Shown piece by piece: positions 1-5,803 of a stretch of 11,115 nucleotides of DNA. This stretch comes from Actinomycetes bacterium (lineage in GTDB: Bacteria; Actinomycetota; Acidimicrobiia; Acidimicrobiales; Microtrichaceae). Each line of letters begins with the position of its first letter. The stretch's first letter is position 1. The stretch is taken from contig JAEZFI010000029.1 of NCBI GenBank assembly GCA_023437745.1, forward strand, positions 1 to 11,115, given 5' to 3'. Under the pieces are notes generated by a model, which had not been told where the DNA came from, did not search any database, and saw nothing but the letters and a program-made list of their open reading frames with translations. The position numbers and the translations under genes are program-made.

Positions 1-657
1 CGGCCGGACCGCCACGATGTGGGGTGGCGTCGTCGGCTCCGCCGACGGGCCCACCTCGGCCCAGGCGCCTTCGCACCACCACTCGTACTGGAAGATGGAG
101 GTGGAACCGGTCGCAGTGAGGCCCCACACCACGAGTGGATCGTTCAGCGCGCTCCGCTGCACGTAGTTGAAGTCGAAGTCGAACGGGATCACGCCGGGGT
201 CCGGAGTCCGCTTCACCACTTCCCGCGTGAGGGTCCGATCGTGAACCCTCACCTTGAGCTTGACGGTTTGGACGCCCGAGTCGACGCTGGGGCACTCCAC
301 ACCGTTGGTGACGAGCTCGACGGTCAGGGTGGCGCCGAGTGCGGTTCGCAGGTCCTCGGCGTCGTCCGGCAGCGAGTCCTCGGCGGTGTCGAAGTCCGTC
401 TGGTACCTCGCGGCGTCGGCGCAGTCCGCGTAGTTCAGGTTCTTGATGCTCTCGCCGAAGGCGGTCATGAGCACGTTGAGTCGCGCGTTCTTGTTCGCGG
501 TCGAGCCGGCGGTGTTCGCCGTGAGGGTGGCGGAGAGGATGCCGCCGATCACCAGGCCCAGGATGGCCATGGCGACGAGGACCTCGATGAGCGTCATGCC
601 GCGCTGCGACGGCGTCGAGCGCCGCCGCATCGAGGAGCGCCGACAGGGCCGGGTCAC
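1..657 (-). CDS. Minor type IV prepilin (PilV/PilE-like), 3' end beyond window
   Basis: This gene encodes a pilin-like subunit that would be processed by PilD and incorporated in, or prime, the pilus. The frame is open for 219 codons to the window edge, so the C-terminus is missing. From the GTG at 657 there is a basic 20-residue leader ending RG, then the class III cleavage motif G/MTLIE with Glu at mature position +5, and a hydrophobic helix (MTLIEVLVAMAILGLVIGG). A polar domain follows with scattered Cys. Near residues 175-205 it changes to an aromatic, beta-rich stretch (LVVWGLTATG, then FQYEWWCEGAW) that resembles the start of an Ig/PKD-like domain; that reading is tentative. The GTG overlaps the upstream minor pilin's TGA as GTGA, and a G-rich CGGGGG lies about 10 nt upstream, which is why I prefer it to the ATG at 630 (leader MRRRSTPSQRG). 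Co-translation with the 654-1160 gene is likely. The pilin class is confident; the exact subtype is not. Confidence 0.85.
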   Translation of the reverse strand, partial: MTRPCRRSSMRRRSTPSQRGMTLIEVLVAMAILGLVIGGILSATLTANTAGSTANKNARLNVLMTAFGESIKNLNYADCADAARYQTDFDTAEDSLPDDAEDLRTALGATLTVELVTNGVECPSVDSGVQTVKLKVRVHDRTLTREVVKRTPDPGVIPFDFDFNYVQRSALNDPLVVWGLTATGSTSIFQYEWWCEGAWAEVGPSAEPTTPPHIVAVRP

Positions 658-1160
658 GCAGAACACCCCCGGAGCTCTTCGTCGACCGACGCGGCGCCCA
701 GCAACCAGTCGCACACCTCGATGCTGTACCCCACGCTCGGCTGCCCGTTGACCGCGTCGACGACCCGGACACGCGCCTTGCCCGCCACCTCACCGGTGCC
801 CTTCTCGGCGAGGAAGGTCATCGTGCGGCCTGCAGGCGCCGGCGCAGTGGTGAACACGACGTCGGTGCAGGCGACCTTGTAGGTGCCGTAGTTCGTCGCG
901 CTGCCGTCGCACGCCTTGAGGGTGTCGTTGCGGAACTCGTTCACTGCCTTCTCCATGGATCCGTCGATCGCATGCAGGGTTCGAGTGGACACGGACAGCC
1001 CGCTGGCCACGTTGCCCGCGGTCAAGGTCATACGGAGCAAGGCGATGGCCGCGATGCTGAGCATCAGCACGACTGCCAGCACGAACATCAGCATGAATCC
1101 GTCCTGACCTCGCGGGTGCCGCAGGGTCGCAGGCGCGTGGGCACGTGACGGGTCACCCAC
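654..1160 (-). CDS. PilX-like minor pilin / pilus assembly protein
   Basis: This is a short membrane-anchored protein between pilD and another minor pilin. A basic leader ends in GQDG, followed by a hydrophobic helix (FMLMFVLAVVLMLSIAAIALL) and a roughly 125-residue extracytoplasmic domain with a few Cys (KACDG, VACTD, VCDW, GCSA). This is the layout of PilX_N-type minor pilins, which in other T4P systems help prime assembly. If PilD cuts after the Gly of DG/F, position +5 is Phe rather than Glu, so it departs from standard prepilins. The start is uncertain. The frame is open to a TTG at 1220, but the extra codons (GTA, TCT, GCT, CGA, TTG) are unlike the rest of the operon. The GTG at 1160 gives 168 residues and a normal-length leader, with GGGG 8 nt upstream; the GTG at 1169 is also possible. 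Its stop overlaps the next gene's GTG. Confidence 0.75.
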   Translation of the reverse strand: MGDPSRAHAPATLRHPRGQDGFMLMFVLAVVLMLSIAAIALLRMTLTAGNVASGLSVSTRTLHAIDGSMEKAVNEFRNDTLKACDGSATNYGTYKVACTDVVFTTAPAPAGRTMTFLAEKGTGEVAGKARVRVVDAVNGQPSVGYSIEVCDWLLGAASVDEELRGCSA

Positions 1161-1272
1161 TGCCTTCACCCCGTACGCCCATCGCAACCCCTCAGCAGAC
1201 CGCCTGAAGCTTACGGCCAATACGTCGTTACCCGCAAGAACCGCACATCGACACTCGAACCGACGTCACGGG

Positions 1273-2127
1273 CTACGTCAGCTCGAAGAAATCGAGGATC
1301 TCCGTGGCGAACATGATGCAGACGAGCGCGCCCAGCACCAGCGACGGACCGAAGGGGACCTTCGCCTGCCGCCCGCGGGCGGTGACACCGATCAGGCTGA
1401 AGACGATGCCCGTGACCGCCGAGAGCGCGAGCGCGATCACGGCGACGAAGAGGGCGGTGATCCAGCCCCGACCCACGTCGACGGCGGCGAAGCCCACGGT
1501 CCATCCGAGGAGCACGACGAGCCGGACGTCACCGAACCCCATGCCGCTCGGCATCGCGAACCAGATCAGCCCCAACGGCACGCACAACGTCAGGGCGCCG
1601 ACCACGCCGCCGAGCAACCAGACCGGCTCGCCCTCCACCAGCGCCGCGATGACGGAGAGGACGACGGAGACCCCGAACGCCGGCCACACCACGCGCGTGG
1701 GGACGATGTAGGTCCGGAGGTCGATCGCCGCGATGACGACCGCGACCGGCACGAGCCACAGCACCGGGACCACTCGCCATCCCCAGCCGTAGGCGAGGAC
1801 CACGAGGACACCGATCGCGGGCACGGCCAGCTCCACCAGGGGGTGGAACGCGGGGATCCGCTCGTCGCAGTTCCGGCACTTGCCGCGCAGCACCAGCCAC
1901 GAGAGGAACGGGATCTTGTCGACGGGCCGGATCGGGTTCCCGCAGCTCGAGCACCGGCTGTGCCCGCCGAGCACCTCGCCCCACGGGCGGGTGTCCCAGA
2001 GGTCGCCGTGCTTCGGCTCGTCCAGCATCACCGGCATCCGTTCGATCACGACGCACGCGAAGGAGCCGACTGCGAAGCCGGCCAGGATGCCGAAGACGAT
2101 CAGGACCGTCTGCTGCGCTGGGCTCAC
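1273..2127 (-). CDS. pilD: Type IV prepilin peptidase / N-methyltransferase PilD
   Basis: This is the integral membrane aspartyl protease that cleaves the leader of type IV prepilins after Gly and methylates the new N-terminal residue. The product is 284 residues, close to the usual family size. An N-terminal membrane segment (about 8-27) precedes a cytoplasmic loop with two zinc-binding pairs, C59-x2-C62 (CSSC) and C84-x2-C87 (CRNC). It is therefore the two-domain bifunctional type, not a peptidase-only form. Several hydrophobic segments follow. The catalytic aspartates are D136 in AIDLRTYIVP and D200 in the signature GFGDVRL. The GTG start overlaps the pilT stop as GTGA, indicating translational coupling. 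The frame stays open upstream to about 2292, but that part only mirrors pilT. Its substrates are presumably PilA and the two minor pilins encoded in this window. Confidence 0.95.
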   Translation of the reverse strand: MSPAQQTVLIVFGILAGFAVGSFACVVIERMPVMLDEPKHGDLWDTRPWGEVLGGHSRCSSCGNPIRPVDKIPFLSWLVLRGKCRNCDERIPAFHPLVELAVPAIGVLVVLAYGWGWRVVPVLWLVPVAVVIAAIDLRTYIVPTRVVWPAFGVSVVLSVIAALVEGEPVWLLGGVVGALTLCVPLGLIWFAMPSGMGFGDVRLVVLLGWTVGFAAVDVGRGWITALFVAVIALALSAVTGIVFSLIGVTARGRQAKVPFGPSLVLGALVCIMFATEILDFFELT

Positions 2128-3251
2128 AGCCGGATGCCGGGGTCGGTGTTCGGCGTGCCCCCGACGTTCGGGTCCTGGTGGCTGGAGTGCAGCGCCGAGA
2201 TGTCCTCGGGGTGCACGGACGCCGCCCACGCTTCCTCGACGCTGATGATGCCCTGGGCGACCAGGTTGCCCAGCGACTGCTCCAGCACGCACATGCCCTC
2301 TCGCTGACCGGTGGCGATGATGTTGCGCAGCTGCCGGACCTTCCCCTCTCGGATGAGGTTGCTCACCGCAGAGGTCCCCATGAGGATCTCGTACGCGGCC
2401 ACCCGGCCGCCGCCGATCTTCGGGACCAGGCGCTGCGAGATCACCGCGGCCAGCGACATGGCGAACTGCGTGCGGATCTGCTCCTGCTGGTCGGCCGGGA
2501 AGACGTCGATGATGCGGTCGACGGTCTGCGACGCGTCGTTCGTGTGCAGGGTCGCGAACACGAGGTGGCCGGTCTCCGCCAGCGTGAGCGTCAGCGAGAT
2601 CGTCTCGATGTCGCGCATCTCGCCCACGAGGATGACGTCGGGATCCTCACGAAGGGCGGCCTTGAGGCCGTCGGCGAAGGACACGGCGTCGGTGCCGACC
2701 TCGCGCTGGTTCACCAGCGCCATCTTCGAGTTGTGCACGTACTCGACCGGGTCCTCGATGGTGAGGATGTGCACCGGGCGGTGCTGGTTGATCCAGCCGA
2801 TCATGGCGGCGAGGGTGGTGGACTTGCCCGAGCCCGTGGGGCCGGTCATGAGCACCAGGCCGTGCGGGCGGGTCACCAGTTGCCCGCACGCGGCGGGCAG
2901 GCCGAGCTGCTCCGGGGTGGGGATGTCGGTGGGGATGAGCCGCAGTGCCAGCCCCGGCCGGTCCATCTGGTAGAAGGCGTTGGCCCGGAAGCGAGCCGTG
3001 TCGGCCCAGCCGAACGCGAAGTCGAGCTGCCGTTCGTCCTCGAAGGTGCGGTAGTCGCCGTCGGCGAGGAGGTCACGGATCGCCGTCTCGACGAAGCCCG
3101 GGGTGGAGACCGGGGCCTCGGGGATCGTGACCAGCTTGCCGTCGATGCGGACCCTCGGCACCGAGCCCGCCGAGAGATGGAGGTCGGTGGCGCCGTACTG
3201 CCAGAGGTACCCGAGGTACGGCTCGATCTGGTCGGTTCGTGACTCGTACAT
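2124..3251 (-). CDS. pilT: Type IV pilus retraction ATPase PilT
   Basis: This hexameric cytoplasmic ATPase depolymerises the pilus, driving twitching motility and retraction. The product is 375 residues. An N-terminal PAS-like region (about 9-105, with DLHLSAG and PRVRIDG) precedes the RecA-like ATPase core: Walker A GPTGSGKS (137-144), Asp box TIEDPVEY (164-171), Walker B DPDVILVGEMRD (203-214) and His box TGHLVFATLHTN (227-238). Near the C-terminus SAVSNLIREGK (294-304) matches the AIRNLIRE element that is diagnostic of PilT and needed for retraction, which separates it from PilB. There is no Cys4 zinc motif, also as expected for PilT. I chose the ATG at 3251 because homology begins at once; no good Shine-Dalgarno precedes it, and a TTG two codons upstream is possible. 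The frame is open to 3509, but that extension is Arg/Cys-rich and not PilT-like. It is the first gene of the pilT-pilD-minor pilin run. Confidence 0.95.
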   Translation of the reverse strand: MYESRTDQIEPYLGYLWQYGATDLHLSAGSVPRVRIDGKLVTIPEAPVSTPGFVETAIRDLLADGDYRTFEDERQLDFAFGWADTARFRANAFYQMDRPGLALRLIPTDIPTPEQLGLPAACGQLVTRPHGLVLMTGPTGSGKSTTLAAMIGWINQHRPVHILTIEDPVEYVHNSKMALVNQREVGTDAVSFADGLKAALREDPDVILVGEMRDIETISLTLTLAETGHLVFATLHTNDASQTVDRIIDVFPADQQEQIRTQFAMSLAAVISQRLVPKIGGGRVAAYEILMGTSAVSNLIREGKVRQLRNIIATGQREGMCVLEQSLGNLVAQGIISVEEAWAASVHPEDISALHSSHQDPNVGGTPNTDPGIRL

Positions 3252-3371
3252 GCGCAACCCGGTTCTGCAAGTGGTCCTTGGGCAGGATCGACGGCGACGC
3301 CGGCAGCGCCGGTCTCGACCTCTCCCCCGTGCGCCCGCCATCCGAGATGGACGGTCGCCGGCGAGGAGGAT

Positions 3372-3396
3372 AGCGGAGCACTTCTCAGCGGAGCAC
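3372..3396. repeat. Direct repeat AGCGGAGCAC x2, possible regulator site
   Basis: Two perfect copies of AGCGGAGCAC lie at 3372-3381 and 3387-3396, separated by TTCTC (15-bp period), in the pilT/pilA intergenic region. Tandem direct repeats of this size between divergent genes can be a binding site for a transcription factor. No protein can be named from sequence alone. Confidence 0.4.
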
Positions 3397-3518
3397 CATC
3401 GCCGCCGAATTCCGGTGTTCCGCAACGATCCGCGACGAAGATTTCTCCAATGAACGAAGTTCGCGAGCGCTATCTCACGCTCCGTGACGGAATGGCCACC
3501 GCGGCCCAAAAAAGACCC

Positions 3519-3548
3519 TTGCGTTCGCGCTCAGCGTCGTTGTACCTT
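3519..3548 (+). promoter_or_regulatory. Predicted pilA promoter (TTGCGT-18-TACCTT)
   Basis: A -35-like TTGCGT (3519-3524) is followed after 18 bp by a -10-like TACCTT (3543-3548), matching the TTGxxx / TAxxxT pattern of housekeeping-sigma promoters. An A6 tract at 3508-3513, just upstream, could act as an UP-like element. It lies about 45 nt before the pilA start, giving a short leader. Confidence 0.5.
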
Positions 3549-3584
3549 CTCAAAGCGCCGTGAGAGCGCGGCGGGGAAACAATG

Positions 3585-3590
3585 AGGGAG
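3585..3590 (+). promoter_or_regulatory. Shine-Dalgarno deciding the pilA start
   Basis: AGGGAG ends 6 nt before the ATG at 3597 and so favours that start over the in-frame ATG at 3582. The site lies just after the 3582 ATG. The first ATG has only GGGG about 4 nt upstream. Confidence 0.65.
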
Positions 3591-3596
3591 AGAAGT

Positions 3597-3932
3597 ATGA
3601 GAGAGCGTATTGAGCAGCGCGGCCAGGGCGGTTTCACCCTGATCGAACTCTTGGTGGTCATCGCCATCCTCGCCATCCTGGCGGGCGTGGTCGTCTTCGC
3701 GGTGGGCAACTCCACCAAGAACGCCAAGGCCTCTGCCTGCAAGACGGAGAAGGCTGCTGCCACCACCGCTGTCGCGGCGTTCAAGGCTGCCAACGAGGTC
3801 GAGGGCAACAACGAGACCGCCGGCGCCTACCTGGACACCAGCACGGGCCAGCCGAAGTACTGGACCGTCGTGGGCGACGTCGTGACCGAGGTCTCTGGCG
3901 CCCCCACCGGCACCACGACCTGCAGCTTCTGA
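3597..3932 (+). CDS. pilA: Major type IV prepilin PilA
   Basis: This is the main structural subunit of the pilus fibre. It has 111 residues from the ATG at 3597, or 116 from the ATG at 3582. A short charged leader (MRERIEQRGQGG) ends in Gly, followed by the canonical class III motif FTLIELL with Glu at mature +5 and a hydrophobic helix to about residue 37. The mature protein is only 99 residues. Two Cys, C48 just after the helix and C109 three residues from the end, could form a disulfide spanning almost the whole globular domain. Mature position 22, Pro in classical pilins, is Phe, with a Gly at position 18. The gene stands alone on the plus strand between pilT and pilC, with its own promoter, strong ribosome binding site and strong terminator. 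That fits a highly expressed structural protein. Substrate of the PilD encoded at 1273-2127. Confidence 0.93.
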   Translation: MRERIEQRGQGGFTLIELLVVIAILAILAGVVVFAVGNSTKNAKASACKTEKAAATTAVAAFKAANEVEGNNETAGAYLDTSTGQPKYWTVVGDVVTEVSGAPTGTTTCSF

Positions 3933-3961
3933 TCCATCTGAAGTAGCAGCAACAACTCAGG

Positions 3962-3988
3962 GAGGCGGGGCTTCGGCCCCGCCTCTTT
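3962..3988 (+). terminator. Rho-independent terminator of pilA
   Basis: A perfect 10-bp G+C-rich stem (GAGGCGGGGC / GCCCCGCCTC) is closed by a stable TTCG tetraloop and followed by TTT, then GGCGTTTT. It starts 30 nt after the pilA stop codon. It is the strongest hairpin in the window and fits termination of a monocistronic pilA transcript. Confidence 0.9.
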
Positions 3989-4552
3989 GGCGTTTTGGGC
4001 CGGCTGCCCCACCCCGAAATGCGGCCGGTGTCAGCAGCCGAGCGACGCAGCGGAGGTCCGGTGGTCCGCATGGACCTCGATCCGCTCGAACGCTGGGCTC
4101 ACGGACTCGGTGCGCTCGACGGGCGGAACACCCGCACATCTCCCCCGATCTCAGACTGGCGTCCTGCCCGGATGGGCTGTCCGCCGACGTGCGACGCCTG
4201 CGGCCCGCCGGCGAGGGTGCTCGTTGCACGGCGGCTGGGACTGAGGAGCTCGCAGACGATCGGCGTGCCGAGCCAGCCGAGCGTCAGGCCACGCTGACGC
4301 CGGACGGGCATCGACGACCTCGCCGGAGGAGGCTCGGCCGGGAGTGGATCGACCGCAGCGCGGCCGGCGGCCCGATGGCCCAATGGGCACAGGCGCTCGA
4401 CCGTCGCGAGAGGACGCCGCAGCGGCGGAACCTCCACCGCTGCGCGCGGCGCGCACCGAGCACTTCCTCGGAACCCGGTGAGGCCGACTCGAGTCGCCAG
4501 CATCCGGCCCGCGTCGAGGCAGGCAGCGCAGCAGTGCTGTTCGACGTCGTAC
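3989..4552. other. Gene-free stretch between convergent pilA and pilC, with inverted repeats
   Basis: No gene can be supported in this stretch. Open frames exist on both strands, but none resembles a known protein, and the best (plus, 3995-4297, TTG start) has clearly lower third-position G+C than its neighbours. Three perfect inverted repeats are visible: GAGGTCC/GGACCTC (4053-4059 and 4072-4078), GCGTCAG/CTGACGC (4281-4287 and 4294-4300, 6-nt loop) and CGCAGCGG/CCGCTGCG (4418-4425 and 4437-4444). One or two of this size are expected by chance in G+C-rich DNA, so function is uncertain. No tRNA or rRNA signature is seen. Confidence 0.6.
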
Positions 4553-4575
4553 TCGCCCGCCGCATCAGCGGGCGA
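4553..4575 (-). terminator. Hairpin just after pilC, probable terminator
   Basis: On the minus strand, TCGCCCGC, a 7-nt loop and GCGGGCGA form a perfect 8-bp stem starting 7 nt after the pilC stop. No T-run follows, so it is either a U-tract-less terminator of the sort proposed in high-G+C bacteria or a 3'-end stabilising hairpin for the pilBC transcript. Confidence 0.55.
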
Positions 4576-4582
4576 AGGTCCG

Positions 4583-5803
4583 TCAGACCTTGACCTGGCC
4601 GTAGATGCCGTACATGGCGCTCACCATGGCGAGGGCCACGAAGCCGACGACGACGCCGATGAAGAGGATGATCAGCGGTTCGAACCACTGGGTCAGCTTG
4701 TCGACGGCGTAGTCGAGCTCCTCCTCGAAGAAGCCGGCCACGTTCGAGAGCTGATCGGAGAGCTCACCGGTGCGTTCACCCACTCGGATCATCTGCACCA
4801 CGGTGGGCGGGAAGAGATCCGTCTGGTTGATCGGCTCGGCGAAGCCCTCGCCCACCAGCACGCCCTCGGACGCCTCGGTCAGGCGCTCACGGAAGATGAT
4901 GTTGGTCGTGCAGTCGATGGCGCTCGGCATGGCGTCCGACAGCGGCACGCCGGAGTCGAGGAGCACCGAGAGGACACGCGTGAACCGCTCCGTCGCGGCG
5001 TAGACCACCACCGTGTTGAGCACCGGGATCTTGAGCAGGGTCGAGTGGAGATTCCGGCGCCCGACCGGCGTGCGCAGGTAGATCACCAGGCTCACCGCCC
5101 CGACGAGCAGCACGACGCCGGTGATCGCGCCCGCCGTCGATCCGACGAAGTCGGCGATCGTCATCAGCATCCTGGTGGGCAGCGGGAGCTCGGCACCGAA
5201 CGACTTGAAGAACTCCGCGAACTTCGGGATCACGAAGATCACGATGATGGCCACCACGCCGATGGCCACGAGCAGCAGGATCACCGGGTAGATGAGCGCC
5301 TTGCGGATCTGCTTGGTGAGCTGCACGTCACGGCGGATGTACCGGTGGAGCTGCTCGAAGGCGTCGTCCATCTTGCCGGTGAGCTCTGCCGAGCGGAGCA
5401 TGGCGAGGAAGTAGCTGGGGAAGACGTCGCCGTGGGTGGCGACCGCGTCGCCCAGGGTCGCACCGCCCTGGCCGACCTTCTCGACGATGTCGCCGAGCAC
5501 CGCCTGGAAGCGCTTGCTCTTCATGTCGACACGCAGGGTGTCGAGCGCCTCGATGATCGGGATGCCGGCCCGGATGAAGGTCGACATCTGCCTCGAGAAG
5601 TGCATGATCTCGACGAGCGGGACCTTCTGCTGGGTGACCTCCATCTGGAGGCCCTTGCGCTCCGCGATCTTGGTGACCCGCATGCCGCGCACCGCGAGCT
5701 CGTTGCGCGCGGCAACGACCGACGCCGCTTCGACGATGCCCTTCACCGCCTGCCCGTCGAGGGTCTCCGCCTCGTAGCGGTACTTCGCCATCGTCTCGGT
5801 CAT
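4583..5803 (-). CDS. pilC: Type IV pilus inner-membrane platform protein PilC
   Basis: This polytopic membrane protein couples the PilB/PilT motors to pilin polymerisation. The 406-residue length is typical. It has the two T2SS-F (GspF) domains of the family: the first around residues 66-190 with FSRQMSTFIRAGIPIIEAL (69-87) and ELTGKMDDAFEQL (140-152), the second around 270-395 with the matching FTRVLSVLLDSGVPLSDAM (274-292) and GERTGELSDQL (342-352). Strong membrane segments lie at about 170-192, 223-243 and 375-398. The N-terminal YRYEAETLDGQAVKG is also a family hallmark. The ATG overlaps the pilB stop as ATGA, and GGAGG (minus strand, 5811-5815) sits 7 nt upstream inside the end of pilB, so pilB and pilC are co-transcribed and probably translationally coupled. 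It is the last gene of its operon, followed by a hairpin. Confidence 0.95.
   Translation of the reverse strand: MTETMAKYRYEAETLDGQAVKGIVEAASVVAARNELAVRGMRVTKIAERKGLQMEVTQQKVPLVEIMHFSRQMSTFIRAGIPIIEALDTLRVDMKSKRFQAVLGDIVEKVGQGGATLGDAVATHGDVFPSYFLAMLRSAELTGKMDDAFEQLHRYIRRDVQLTKQIRKALIYPVILLLVAIGVVAIIVIFVIPKFAEFFKSFGAELPLPTRMLMTIADFVGSTAGAITGVVLLVGAVSLVIYLRTPVGRRNLHSTLLKIPVLNTVVVYAATERFTRVLSVLLDSGVPLSDAMPSAIDCTTNIIFRERLTEASEGVLVGEGFAEPINQTDLFPPTVVQMIRVGERTGELSDQLSNVAGFFEEELDYAVDKLTQWFEPLIILFIGVVVGFVALAMVSAMYGIYGQVKV

Larger units (their letters stand above)
3252..3581. other. Divergent intergenic region between pilT and pilA
   Basis: About 330 bp separate the divergent pilT and pilA genes and hold no convincing gene. 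The region is visibly less G+C-rich near the pilA side (AT-rich patches around 3441-3475 and an A6 run at 3508-3513). It contains the predicted pilA promoter and a tandem 10-bp direct repeat (both listed separately). For pilT, the minus strand has a TATCCT hexamer at 3368-3373, 117 nt or more upstream of the ATG, without a good -35; I do not call it as a promoter. Confidence 0.6.

Noticed and set aside
19..882. Plus-strand open frame of 287 codons over the two minor pilins
   Set aside because: Spans two real minus-strand genes and their overlap; composition is that of a shadow, whereas the minus strand encodes two pilin-type N-termini.
1263..1280. ACGTCA repeated after pilD
   Set aside because: A 6-bp repeat overlapping the pilD stop; too short to separate from chance.
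2128..2292. N-terminal extension of pilD inside pilT
   Set aside because: It only mirrors pilT in another frame; the GTG overlapping the pilT stop places the first membrane segment at the normal position.
3252..3509. 86-codon N-terminal extension of pilT
   Set aside because: The frame is open, but the translation is Arg/Cys-rich, unlike any PilT, and uses codons atypical of the gene. It lies in the AT-richer divergent promoter region.
3995..4297. Possible small gene after the pilA terminator, TTG start, with CPPTCDAC
   Set aside because: About 79% G+C at third positions by hand count, visibly lower than the neighbouring genes; no ribosome binding site; no recognisable family. The Cys cluster alone is not evidence.
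4674..4690. GGTTCGAACC, resembling a tRNA T-arm
   Set aside because: It lies inside the pilC coding sequence and no acceptor or anticodon arm can be built around it.
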